Below are positions 52,969 to 61,384 of a stretch of DNA of 64,000 nucleotides, piece after piece. Source of the DNA: Pedobacter polaris (GTDB lineage: Bacteria; Bacteroidota; Bacteroidia; Sphingobacteriales; Sphingobacteriaceae); the NCBI RefSeq assembly GCF_005116505.1, contig NZ_SWBR01000007.1:1-64000 (forward strand), written 5' to 3'. Numbering within the stretch: position 1 is the first letter of the stretch; the number at the start of each line of letters is the position of its first letter. Under the pieces are notes generated by a model that ran no database searches, was not told the origin of the DNA, and was given only the letters and a program-made list of their open reading frames with translations. A program made the position numbers and the translations under genes.

Positions 52969-53058
52969 ATGACTAACGAAATATTATTGGAATACGATAT
53001 GGCTAAGTTCGTTGCAGATGCAGAAGCGATTATTCTTATGAGGGAACAAAAGAAATAA
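52969..53058 (+). CDS. possible 29-residue ORF
   Basis: An ATG frame begins MTNEILLEYDMAKFVADAEA and ends EQKK after 29 codons. It lies 30 bp after bshB1. Its amphipathic composition looks plausible, but a frame this short could arise by chance. It may be a remnant or a small protein; there is no clear promoter or terminator. I do not recognise it. Confidence 0.2.
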   Translation: MTNEILLEYDMAKFVADAEAIILMREQKK

Positions 53059-53108
53059 ATACGCTAATTGTTGGCAGAGCAATAACTGGTTTTTCTGCAT
53101 TTTTTTAG

Positions 53109-53513
53109 CTATTTGAAAGGGTTTTTAACTAAACCGAAGTTACTCATTGCACTTTTTTCATACAGTGCAAAACATGATGAGTTGTATTTTGCATCGAAAT
53201 TTATTTCGCCTGGCGAAAGCAAAGATGGAACACTTGCACCCTCAAGAAAATAGTAGACTTTTGTATTTCCATATTTATTATGAGGTTTTAGGTTACCATA
53301 ATCTATCAACTGAGCATCTGCTGTATCTTTAACAGTAACTGCATAAATTCTTTGAACCGGCCCAGTATTGTTCTCATTGCGATAAGAAGCAACCTCTTTA
53401 AAACCACCTTTTAAATCTTCAATACCACCTTGTGATAAAGTGTCTTTTAACATCCAACCAATAATTAATACTACAATTACAATGATGAATATGCTTTGCT
53501 TTCTATTGCGCAT
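53109..53513 (-). CDS. hypothetical membrane-anchored protein
   Basis: The 134-residue protein has one N-terminal span (IFIIVIVVLIIGWMLKDTL, about 8-26) and a soluble part with a YxxLKPHNKYGNTKVYYFLEG core. I recognise no family. It is downstream of the lysine aminotransferase gene on the same strand with an inverted repeat between. Confidence 0.55.
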   Translation of the reverse strand: MRNRKQSIFIIVIVVLIIGWMLKDTLSQGGIEDLKGGFKEVASYRNENNTGPVQRIYAVTVKDTADAQLIDYGNLKPHNKYGNTKVYYFLEGASVPSLLSPGEINFDAKYNSSCFALYEKSAMSNFGLVKNPFK

Positions 53514-53564
53514 GAGCTGGTTTTTATTTTATTAGAAATGCTATAGCTGTTCGAAACAATTTTT

Positions 53565-53629
53565 TTAACCACATAGACACATAGATTTGATTATAACACG
53601 CTATTTCTGCTATGCGCCGATGTGGTTAA
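53565..53629. repeat. inverted repeat TTAACCACATAG...TGTGGTTAA
   Basis: Arms of about 20 bp (53565-53584 and 53610-53629) pair with a few mismatches around a 25-nt loop. They lie between the lysine aminotransferase and the next minus-strand gene. From memory, TTAACCACATAGACACATAG-type sequences recur in Bacteroidota intergenic DNA. It could terminate the lat transcript, but has no strong T-run. Confidence 0.5.
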
Positions 53630-53648
53630 TATTTACCTATTAGCTAAA

Positions 53649-54980
53649 TTATAAAGTAGGTAAAATCTTTTCCATTACTTCCATACCTAAATCTATGTGC
53701 TGTTTTTCTATGCAAAGGGCAGGGCGGAAACGAATGGTCTGATTGCCACAACCTAAAAACATAACATTGTGTTCCATTCCTTTTTGTACAAATGCATTAC
53801 GCATTTCTTTTGTTGGAAAATCGAAAGCAGTTAATAAGCCACGACCACGCACATTGCTCATTTTATCATGTTTTTTTGCAAGTTCTGCTAAGTTTTGTTG
53901 CAGATAAGTACCAACTTCTGCTGCGTTTTGACAAAGTTTATCTTCGTGAACAATGTTTAGTATTTGCGTAGAACGAACCATATCTACCAAGTTACCACCC
54001 CATGTAGAATTGATACGAGAAGGAACATTAAATACATTCGTTTCAATTTCATCTACCTTTTTGCCGACTAAGATCCCACAGATTTGCATCTTTTTGCCAA
54101 AGGCAACAATATCTGGGCGAGCCGCTTCACTAAAATGCTCATGACACCAAAACTTACCAGTTAAACCAACGCCAGTTTGAACTTCATCAAAAATTAAAAA
54201 AGCTTCATTTTCATCCGCGAGTTGACGAAGTTGAATTAAAAACTCCTCACGTAAATGATTGTCACCTCCTTCAGATTGGATTGGCTCTATGATAATTGCG
54301 CAAATCTCGTCTTTATTAGCTGCGAAAGCTTGTTTAACCTGAGCAATTGATAGTTCTTCAGTTTCTTCCGCCGTTTTTAAATTTTCATCAACTAAGGGAA
54401 ATTTTACTTGCGGGATAGAAACCCTTGGCCAATCGAATTTTGCAAACCATTTAGTTTTATCTGGTAATGTATTTGTTAAACTTAAAGTATAGCCACTACG
54501 ACCATGAAAAGCTCTATCGAAATGTAAAACCTTAAATCCTTTTTCTTCCTTATAGCCTTTTGCGAAGTTTTTCTGTACTTTCCAATCCATTGCTACTTTA
54601 ATAGCATTTTCTACAGCTAAAGCACCACCTGCAATAAAAAAAGCATGAGGCAAATAAGACGGAATGCCAACTTTAGAAAACGTTTTTACAAATTCTGCAT
54701 ATTGTTGGGTATAAACATCAGAATTTGATGGGTTTGCCATTGCTGCCAATAATAAGTTATGTTTGAAAGCTTCATCACTTACCATTTTTGGATGGTTATA
54801 ACCCAATGGCACTGAAGCAAAACAAGTAAAAAAGTCTAACAGTTTGCGGTTGTATTTCGAGTCGTAAATATAAGCGCCATTGCTTTTTTCCATATCATAG
54901 GTAAGATCAAATCCATCTGCTAAAATATGTTGTTGTAAAGTTTGGTTTACTTGGTCTGGCGCTACACTAAGTTGATACAT
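53649..54980 (-). CDS. lat: L-lysine 6-transaminase
   Basis: The 443-residue class III PLP aminotransferase moves the epsilon-amino group of lysine to 2-oxoglutarate. Features: FTCFASVPLGYNHP, the PLP phosphate region FFIAGGALAVENAIK, FHGRSGYTLSLTNT, IIIEPIQSEGGDNH, FDEVQTGVGLTG and the Schiff-base lysine in FGKKMQICGI (K296 or K297). The specific ICG and FTCFAS features point to lysine 6-transaminase rather than ornithine enzyme. A promoter with both boxes precedes it. Confidence 0.9.
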   Translation of the reverse strand: MYQLSVAPDQVNQTLQQHILADGFDLTYDMEKSNGAYIYDSKYNRKLLDFFTCFASVPLGYNHPKMVSDEAFKHNLLLAAMANPSNSDVYTQQYAEFVKTFSKVGIPSYLPHAFFIAGGALAVENAIKVAMDWKVQKNFAKGYKEEKGFKVLHFDRAFHGRSGYTLSLTNTLPDKTKWFAKFDWPRVSIPQVKFPLVDENLKTAEETEELSIAQVKQAFAANKDEICAIIIEPIQSEGGDNHLREEFLIQLRQLADENEAFLIFDEVQTGVGLTGKFWCHEHFSEAARPDIVAFGKKMQICGILVGKKVDEIETNVFNVPSRINSTWGGNLVDMVRSTQILNIVHEDKLCQNAAEVGTYLQQNLAELAKKHDKMSNVRGRGLLTAFDFPTKEMRNAFVQKGMEHNVMFLGCGNQTIRFRPALCIEKQHIDLGMEVMEKILPTL

Positions 54981-55001
54981 AATTTATATTATTGATGTCT
55001 T

Positions 55002-55032
55002 CAAATGTAGTTAAATGTGCCAAATTATCAAA
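55002..55032 (-). promoter_or_regulatory. lat promoter, full -33/-7 pair
   Basis: On the minus strand TTTG (55032-55029), a 19-nt spacer and TACATTTG (55009-55002) match the Bacteroidota consensus closely. It is the best promoter in the window; the leader is about 17 nt. Confidence 0.75.
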
Positions 55033-55238
55033 TTTAAGCACTATTTGAACTTTAAGAGCAAAAAGTAGGTTTAAATGAACTAAAGTATGATTCCATTAAA
55101 AAACCGATATGTTATTGTGGAATGTGGAAAAATAAAATGACAAATTTCTGCTTGAAATCTTCATTTGCTCTCCAAAAATTTAAATCAGTTCAGCCGAATT
55201 TATAATGACTACCTTACTTAACATTTAAGAAAATATTT

Positions 55239-55430
55239 ATGAAATACGGAGTAGTAATCAGTTTCAATGCAGCTAAGCAAATCGGTAACATTAAAGACAA
55301 TACGACTAATATAGAATATGGATTTTTAAAAGCCGATTGTCCGCATGAAGTAGAGATGCTTGATGAGGTAAAATTTGATGTTGTTTTTGAGAAGAATAAA
55401 AATAAAGCAATTAACGTGATGTTAGCTTAG
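55239..55430 (+). CDS. small cold-shock-domain-like protein
   Basis: The 63-residue protein resembles a cold-shock domain: MKYGVVISFNAAKQIGNI aligns with the typical KGxVKWFNxxKGFGFI start, and DEVKFDVVFEKNKNKAINV with the closing strand. The RNP1 and RNP2 aromatic motifs are mostly lost (GNI for GFGFI; IEYGFL for VFVHF), so nucleic-acid binding may be weakened. It ends 14 bp before the convergent LytTR regulator. The family is inferred from pattern only. Confidence 0.55.
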   Translation: MKYGVVISFNAAKQIGNIKDNTTNIEYGFLKADCPHEVEMLDEVKFDVVFEKNKNKAINVMLA

Positions 55431-55444
55431 CTACAATCCTATCA

Positions 55445-56161
55445 TTAATTGTTATTAATTGCACTATAAAATGCATCACGGTAGATTTCACCTATTGTAA
55501 TATTTTGATCGCCGATTTGAACCCGATTGCGTTCAATGCTATCAATTTTATTAATTGCTACAATAAAAGATTTGTGAATTCTTAAAAATTGAGAAGAAGG
55601 CAATTGTTCTTCTGTTTTTTTCATTGTTTGTAAACTGATCACTTTTTCAGTAGCGGTATAAAATGTAACGTAGTTTTGCATACCCTCTACGTATAAAATG
55701 TTTTCTGTATTTATTCTTATCAACTTATATTCCGTTTTAACGAAAATATGATTGATCTCCTTTTCTTGTAAAGGTAAATTTTGATCATTTTTTTGTTCTT
55801 CCAATGCATTTAATAAAAATTGTGATTTTTCTACTGCTTTATAAAAACGTTCGAAAGAAACGGGTTTTAATAAATAATCAATGGCATTATTTTCAAATCC
55901 ATCTAAAGCATATTCTGAATAAGCTGTTGTAAAAATAACTTGGCATCTTCCTTTTATAATTTTAATAAATTGTAGCCCACTTAATTCTGGCATTTGAATA
56001 TCTAAAAAAACTAAATCAATACCCCCTTCAATTACCTTTTCTAAAGCTTCAAGAGGATTGGTTGTGCTAAGGCAGAGTTCTAGGAAGGGAACCTTTGCAA
56101 CATAATTTTTTAATACATCGATGGCCAATGGCTTATCATCTACAATAATGCATTTAATCAT
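55445..56161 (-). CDS. LytTR-family response regulator
   Basis: The 238-residue protein has a receiver domain with phosphoacceptor D54 in LVFLDIQMPELSG and a C-terminal LytTR DNA-binding domain (IFVKTEYKLIRINTENILYV, FLRIHKSFIVAINKIDSIER). It overlaps the kinase gene by 8 bp, so the two are a coupled two-component pair. Its likely operator lies in the divergent region upstream of the S41 peptidase gene. Confidence 0.95.
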   Translation of the reverse strand: MIKCIIVDDKPLAIDVLKNYVAKVPFLELCLSTTNPLEALEKVIEGGIDLVFLDIQMPELSGLQFIKIIKGRCQVIFTTAYSEYALDGFENNAIDYLLKPVSFERFYKAVEKSQFLLNALEEQKNDQNLPLQEKEINHIFVKTEYKLIRINTENILYVEGMQNYVTFYTATEKVISLQTMKKTEEQLPSSQFLRIHKSFIVAINKIDSIERNRVQIGDQNITIGEIYRDAFYSAINNN

Positions 56162-57197
56162 AAAGAGCTATTTTTAGGTCGACAATAAATTCATTTTCTA
56201 GCTGATGAATTGTCAACTCATGTTTTTCGGGATAAATTAAAGATAGACGTCTTTTTACATTTACCAATCCAATTCCGCCAGTTTTATCTTTTTTTACGTG
56301 ATTAATTTGATTAGAGATTTGAAAATGAAGCAATTGTTCATGAATAATAATTAATATGTTGATGGGATTATTCTTCTTATTAAATGTACCATGTTTAAAC
56401 GCATTTTCGACAAAATTAATCAGAATTAAGGGAGCTATTTTTAGTTTATTAACTTCTCCAACCACTTCAAAATTTACAAAGGATAAACCTTTTTGCCCAA
56501 TTTTTTGGAGTTCAATCACATTTTCCAAATAAATAATTTCTTTTGATAATGGTACAAATTGATCATCGCTTTCGCGTAGCATATATCTTAATAATTCTGA
56601 AAGTTTAAGTAAGGCATTTGGAGCCTCGGCAGATTGTTGCTGGGTGAGTGCATAAATATCATTAATGGTATTGAATAAGTAATGTGGGTTAACTTGTGAC
56701 TTAAGAAAAGCAAGTTCTGTTTTGAATTGCTCTTTTTCTATAATCTCCTTTTGTATCCTCATTGTTCGCCAATCCATCAAGTAACTCAATAAAATGGCTA
56801 GAAATATATTAATGAAGTTTGAACTCAGTGTAATCATTACTGCAAACCAAAAATTAAGATCAGCGTCATAACTTTTCCATCCTATCATAGGATAAAGGCG
56901 CTGTTCTAAAAAATAATAAAGTGGTGTAAAGATTAACAGTGTAGCAATTAAGGAAGGTAAATACTTAATCACATTTCCCTTTTTTAAGAATACAGGAATT
57001 AGGAAGAGATAATTAATGTAGAAAAAAATAGCAGAAGAAAGAACTTGTAGAAATTTAACTGGTAATACGATTTGACTAAAAAGCCTCCAATCAAAGGTAG
57101 TGCCTAATACTCCTGTTCCTAATGAAACCAGTAAGGTTTGCACTAATACCAAAAGCCAATACCCCACATGTAAATAGTTTATTGTTGTTTTCTTCAT
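56154..57197 (-). CDS. LytS-type sensor histidine kinase
   Basis: The 347-residue kinase has four predicted spans in the first 160 residues and then a His_kinase domain (FLKSQVNPHYLFNTINDIYAL, with the phosphoacceptor His after NP). A simplified ATPase domain ends it (NFVENAFKHGTFNK, GGIGLVNVKRRLSLIYP). This class acts with LytTR regulators, here encoded just downstream with an 8-bp overlap. The signal is unknown. Confidence 0.93.
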   Translation of the reverse strand: MKKTTINYLHVGYWLLVLVQTLLVSLGTGVLGTTFDWRLFSQIVLPVKFLQVLSSAIFFYINYLFLIPVFLKKGNVIKYLPSLIATLLIFTPLYYFLEQRLYPMIGWKSYDADLNFWFAVMITLSSNFINIFLAILLSYLMDWRTMRIQKEIIEKEQFKTELAFLKSQVNPHYLFNTINDIYALTQQQSAEAPNALLKLSELLRYMLRESDDQFVPLSKEIIYLENVIELQKIGQKGLSFVNFEVVGEVNKLKIAPLILINFVENAFKHGTFNKKNNPINILIIIHEQLLHFQISNQINHVKKDKTGGIGLVNVKRRLSLIYPEKHELTIHQLENEFIVDLKIALYD

Positions 57198-57258
57198 GTG
57201 CTAAAATTAATTAAAAACAATATCGATTGATAAACTAATACACAAAGCCTCTGATTCT

Positions 57259-57331
57259 ATTGACAAGAACCGTCATTTTATACACAAAAGCAGAATTCGG
57301 TTTCGTCAATAGATTAATGGCGTTCGTCAAT
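57259..57331. promoter_or_regulatory. candidate LytTR operator: direct repeats TTCGTCAAT
   Basis: Two identical 9-mers TTCGTCAAT start at 57302 and 57323, 21 bp apart, the spacing typical of LytTR dimer sites. A related CTTGTCAAT lies on the opposite strand at 57259-57267. All are between the kinase/regulator genes and the divergent S41 peptidase gene. Confidence 0.5.
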
Positions 57332-57386
57332 CAATTTTCCTTATCGAAAACAGGTTTTAGACATTTGGATCATAAACAAAAAAGCG

Positions 57387-59183
57387 ATGAGAAAATTTAT
57401 TTTAAAAACAATTAGCTCTTTAATTATTATAAGTTATTTAGGATTACCTACTTGCTTAGCTAATGAAACACAACAAACATTAGCTCAAAATAAAAATATA
57501 GAGAGCTTTATTAAAGTATGGGGAATAGTAAAGTATCGTTCACCAATAAGTATTGCTGGAAAATTTGATGCAGATAAAGTTTTCTTAACGAATATTGAGC
57601 AAATTAAAAATGCAGATCAAAAAGAATTCAACCGATTAGTTTTACAAATATTAGTAAAAGCAGATTCTGGTGTTGTGAATAGCCACAATAAAACCAAGCC
57701 AAAACTAATCAACATTGATATCCTTACTAAAAATGTAGATTATAAATGGATTAATGACAATCAATATTCAAGAGAATTAAAGTCGAAATTAAAATTACTC
57801 GCTAACACTTTAAATCAAACCGAAGAACATCATTATATCAATAAGGTTAGCTATGAGAGTGTTATTCTTAATGAACCTGCATATGTAGACTATAACACAT
57901 TTAATGATGAGACTATCAATCTGTTAGCGCTAGCAAAATCATGGTGTGCTATTGAGTATTTATTTGCTTATAAATATAAAATGGATAAAAATAACCTTCA
58001 AATCCTAACAGAAATGGTTCCTGTATTTAGAAAAATTAACGCAAGAGCAAGCTATGAAAGAGCAGTTTTAATGCTAGAAAATAAACTCAATGATACACAC
58101 GCATCAGGATTTCTGAATCAAATTAAAAGTAAGGCAACAGTATTTAAGATAGGCCAGTATCCTCCATTTGATTATCAATGTTTTGAAAGTGGGATTTTAG
58201 TCAAAGCTTTCTTTAGTGATTCTCTTGAAAAATTTGCTTCATTAAAAAAGGGCGATCTTATTGTTGAGATCAATAAGATTAAAATTAAAGATTGGCTGAA
58301 TAAAAGAATGGAATTATTGCCTGCTTCAAATATGGCAGTCAAATACCGATTACTTTCTTTTGACTGGAGTGGGAATGCATATGCGTTTTATGATTTACAA
58401 GATGCAGTACTCAATGTTAAAGTATTAAGAAAGGGGAAACTTCTATTTTTAAAGATTGACATGCTTAATTTACAACGTAAAAATTCTTTAGAGATCATTA
58501 ATCAATACATTAAAAAGAATGTGCAGTTAGATGATAAAATTAAACCTTATGAAGATTTAGGTGATAGTATTGCCATTATAAGAGGAGGCTATTTTTTTAA
58601 CAAAGATTTACCTCAAAATGAAGCAGAAGAGCTAGATTTTTCGAAGAAATTAAAAAGTAAAAAGGCGCTTATTTTCGATATGCGCAAATATCCAAATGGT
58701 GGATTGTTTTATTATTTCATACCTATGGCATTGGGCAAAACTTCTTTTGAATTTGCAAGGTATTATCAAGCCAACTTAAAAGATCCCGGAACATTTTATA
58801 GATTGACCGGCATGGAAATTTATTTATCGAAAGATTTAAAACATGATGATCACCCATATAAAGGTAAAATCATAATTCTTACTAACGAAAACACACAAAG
58901 TAGGGGAGAATGGTACAGTATGTTATTAAGGCAATTGAACAAAAACACAACAGTTATTGGTAGTCAAACTGCTGGAACCGATGGTGATTTAAAGTTGCTT
59001 AACATTCCAGGAGGTTATCAATTTGTTTTTACAGGAAATGGTATTTTCTATCCAGATGGAAAAGAAACACAAAGAATTGGTATTGTACCAGATATTCTAT
59101 ATCAGCCTTCATTTGATGACATTTTAGATCCTACTGATGCTCAGTTAAAAAGAGCAGAAAAGTATATAAATGAGGGTAAATAA
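57387..59183 (+). CDS. S41-family peptidase
   Basis: The 598-residue protein has a signal peptide (to about TCLANE, residue 26). A long helical N-terminal region (about 30-240) precedes a PDZ-like segment (about 265-345; GDLIVEINKIKIKDWLNKR) and the tail-specific-protease domain. The probable nucleophile is S505 in TNENTQSRGEWYS, with GSQTAGTDGD and GIVPDI nearby. S41 proteases act on C-termini in the periplasm or on peptides. It is divergent from the LytTR two-component genes and a likely target of them. Confidence 0.85.
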   Translation: MRKFILKTISSLIIISYLGLPTCLANETQQTLAQNKNIESFIKVWGIVKYRSPISIAGKFDADKVFLTNIEQIKNADQKEFNRLVLQILVKADSGVVNSHNKTKPKLINIDILTKNVDYKWINDNQYSRELKSKLKLLANTLNQTEEHHYINKVSYESVILNEPAYVDYNTFNDETINLLALAKSWCAIEYLFAYKYKMDKNNLQILTEMVPVFRKINARASYERAVLMLENKLNDTHASGFLNQIKSKATVFKIGQYPPFDYQCFESGILVKAFFSDSLEKFASLKKGDLIVEINKIKIKDWLNKRMELLPASNMAVKYRLLSFDWSGNAYAFYDLQDAVLNVKVLRKGKLLFLKIDMLNLQRKNSLEIINQYIKKNVQLDDKIKPYEDLGDSIAIIRGGYFFNKDLPQNEAEELDFSKKLKSKKALIFDMRKYPNGGLFYYFIPMALGKTSFEFARYYQANLKDPGTFYRLTGMEIYLSKDLKHDDHPYKGKIIILTNENTQSRGEWYSMLLRQLNKNTTVIGSQTAGTDGDLKLLNIPGGYQFVFTGNGIFYPDGKETQRIGIVPDILYQPSFDDILDPTDAQLKRAEKYINEGK

Positions 59184-59211
59184 ATAGTAAAATGCTGGGG
59201 AGTTTATTTGC

Positions 59212-60096
59212 TTAATCTCTGTTAAGATTTCCGCCTAGTTTCTCTTTCATCCCTAATATGCCAAGTAAGCCCCCAGTGTGAATAGCTAAGATTTTATCTT
59301 CTTTCTTGAAATAGTTTTTACTTACGAGATCATTAATTGCGTAAAACATTTTAGCAGTATAAACTGGGTCAATCAACATTCCGGTTTCCCCTGTAAAGTC
59401 TTTAATGAATTGTATTAGCACTGGAGTTGTTTTGGCATAACCACCGAAATGATAACCAGTATGTATTTGTAAATTACTTAGATCGGCTTCATATTGTTGA
59501 ATTTCATTTTCAATAAATGAACCTCCTTTTAGCACAGGGATAACATGTAATTTAGTTTGGAGTTTATGGTTATTTATCCCTTTTAATAAACCTGATGCGG
59601 TAGTTCCTGTACCTGCAGCACAAAAGATATGATCGTAACTTTCTGTTAGCTCATCAATAACTTCAGCACAGCCAATTACCGCTTCTTCACTAGCACCGCC
59701 TTCATCTATGAAATAAGTTTGGCTATTATTTCCAAAATGGGAAGAAAATAAAAGAGGTTTGTTTTTATAGCTTTCCCTATCAGTGAAAATTAAATCCATT
59801 CCAAACAACTTGCAGAGCAAAAGCATTTCGTTTGTTACGATTTCACCACGTACAAAAGCAGTAGATTTTAAATTGTTTCGCGAAGCAGCGGCAGCCGTTG
59901 CTACCAAATGGTTAGAATAAGCACCACCAAAAGTAATAAGATGGGTCTTCTTTTTTGCCTCAACATCTTTTAAGATGTACTTCAGTTTTCTCCACTTATT
60001 ACCAGAAATATAAGGATCAATTAAATCATCCCGTTTTACTGAAATAGCATTTAATAGTCTAAAATTAACTGTGTGTATTGGGCTATAGATTGTCAT
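59212..60096 (-). CDS. 1-aminocyclopropane-1-carboxylate deaminase / D-cysteine desulfhydrase family
   Basis: The 294-residue PLP enzyme of fold type II has Schiff-base Lys34 in YISGNKWRKLK, then HLITFGGAYSNHLVATAAAA, FIDEGGASEEA and FCAAGTGTTASGLL for PLP phosphate binding. Family members deaminate ACC or desulfurate D-cysteine; the deciding active-site residues cannot be confirmed by eye. It lies 54 bp downstream of the DUF6588-like gene, past a terminator. Confidence 0.85.
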   Translation of the reverse strand: MTIYSPIHTVNFRLLNAISVKRDDLIDPYISGNKWRKLKYILKDVEAKKKTHLITFGGAYSNHLVATAAAASRNNLKSTAFVRGEIVTNEMLLLCKLFGMDLIFTDRESYKNKPLLFSSHFGNNSQTYFIDEGGASEEAVIGCAEVIDELTESYDHIFCAAGTGTTASGLLKGINNHKLQTKLHVIPVLKGGSFIENEIQQYEADLSNLQIHTGYHFGGYAKTTPVLIQFIKDFTGETGMLIDPVYTAKMFYAINDLVSKNYFKKEDKILAIHTGGLLGILGMKEKLGGNLNRD

Positions 60097-60102
60097 AAAA
60101 TG

Positions 60103-60132
60103 AAAAAAGCTCCTCCAAAGAGAAGCTTTTTT
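60103..60132 (-). terminator. terminator of the DUF6588-like gene
   Basis: AAAAAAGCTCCTC pairs with GAGAAGCTTTTTT with one mismatch and a 4-nt loop, followed by T-rich sequence on the minus strand. It lies 18 bp after the stop and just upstream of the next gene. Confidence 0.85.
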
Positions 60133-60149
60133 GGTGATGATTAAAAATA

Positions 60150-61187
60150 TTATTTACCAATACCGAAACCAATACCGGCATTAAAGAAGCCATATTCTGC
60201 TTGAGTGTAAGAACCGTAAACTCTTAAGAAAGCTAAATTAACTTGAAAACCTAATGAGGCTTTAAGACCGCTTACTTCATTATTTTTTAAATTTACTGGA
60301 TCTGTATAAGATTGCTTACCAGTTGGCGTAGAAGGGGTAACAGGAACGTCAAAGTCATAAGTTCCTAAAGCCCTTAATCTAGAATTTGATGAATTATAAC
60401 CAACACTTGCAAAAGGAGTGAAGAACAAAATTTTCTTCGAAATAATTGCTTCTGTGTTAAAGCCATTTATTTTAAGGTCAACCTCCTGATCTGAGTATTT
60501 TCCGTTATTAATATCTAAAGGAAGGCTATAATTTAATCTTGTTATGCCTAAGGCGATTGCTAAATCAAAAGGTACTAATTTGTCTTTTTTACCCATAATT
60601 AATGGAAGCAATTCTACTTTAGCTCCTATACCGAACATTCCAATTTTACCAAAATCATCGCCTAATTTAATTTCAGGTACATAGCGTAATGATACATCAA
60701 TGTTTTTTGGTAAACCAACGGTTAATTGAATTTGTGGAGAGGGAACAAAATTAAGACCACTTCCTTGGGGTAAATTAAACTGACTGCTTGCAGGTGCTCC
60801 ATTTATTTGCATTCTTGCACCTTCAGCATCATCTCCGAAGGCAGTTGGGCCAGTTGACAATGATGGATTAACAGGACTTATGTTTTGCAGTCCTAATGTT
60901 TTAACATCATAAGTTTGATCTTTGCTAGGCACAAATGCAGCTGTAGCAGTAATTCTTAACTCGAAACGAAGGAGGTTTTTAGTTTTAGCTGTATTATTCC
61001 AGCCAGAGTTTAAACCAACCCCAAGCCCTTTAAATAATGGGCTCATATAAGCGTCTACAAGCTTTGTAGCATCAGCCGGACCAGATTTAAATAGGTCACC
61101 TACATCATTTTGTGCTAATAAATTTAAAGGCAATACGAGGGTTCCTAAAACCATACAGGTTTTAACAAGGATTGAGAGTTTTTTCAT
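60150..61187 (-). CDS. DUF6588-like outer-membrane beta-barrel protein
   Basis: The 345-residue protein has a signal peptide (to about NLLAQ, residue 25) and alternating strands with Gly and aromatic pattern (NIDVSLRYVPEIKLGDDFG, FTPFASVGYNSSNSRL) ending FFNAGIGFGIGK. It matches the general profile of DUF6588 barrel proteins. Its function is unknown. It is monocistronic with a strong terminator; a weak TACTTTCG lies upstream on the minus strand. Confidence 0.7.
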   Translation of the reverse strand: MKKLSILVKTCMVLGTLVLPLNLLAQNDVGDLFKSGPADATKLVDAYMSPLFKGLGVGLNSGWNNTAKTKNLLRFELRITATAAFVPSKDQTYDVKTLGLQNISPVNPSLSTGPTAFGDDAEGARMQINGAPASSQFNLPQGSGLNFVPSPQIQLTVGLPKNIDVSLRYVPEIKLGDDFGKIGMFGIGAKVELLPLIMGKKDKLVPFDLAIALGITRLNYSLPLDINNGKYSDQEVDLKINGFNTEAIISKKILFFTPFASVGYNSSNSRLRALGTYDFDVPVTPSTPTGKQSYTDPVNLKNNEVSGLKASLGFQVNLAFLRVYGSYTQAEYGFFNAGIGFGIGK

Positions 61188-61372
61188 TTTCGTTTATCTG
61201 ATTGATTATCAGCTACGAAAGTATATCTTTCTGATCAGATAAGGAAAGAAGTTTAAAATAATCTTTGCGTTTTGAGTAAAAGTTTTCATAATAGTGACGT
61301 ATAGCTTTATTACGACACATTAACAAAAAACAAGCCAGTTTGTTTTTTTCCAAATTATCAAATTGTTAATCT

Positions 61373-61380
61373 TACTTTTG
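61373..61380 (+). promoter_or_regulatory. -7 box abutting the RluD-family gene
   Basis: TACTTTTG ends 4 bases before the ATG at 61385, so the predicted transcript starts at or next to the start codon. Confidence 0.6.
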
Positions 61381-61384
61381 TAGC

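Noticed and set aside
53147..53332. 61-codon plus-strand frame in the hypothetical gene at 53109
   Set aside because: It is antisense to a coherent membrane-anchored protein and lacks its own signals.
60103..60132. GGAGGAG in the terminator loop as a ribosome-binding site for the ACC deaminase gene
   Set aside because: It is about 17 nt from the ATG, too far for a normal Shine-Dalgarno, and is explained by the hairpin.
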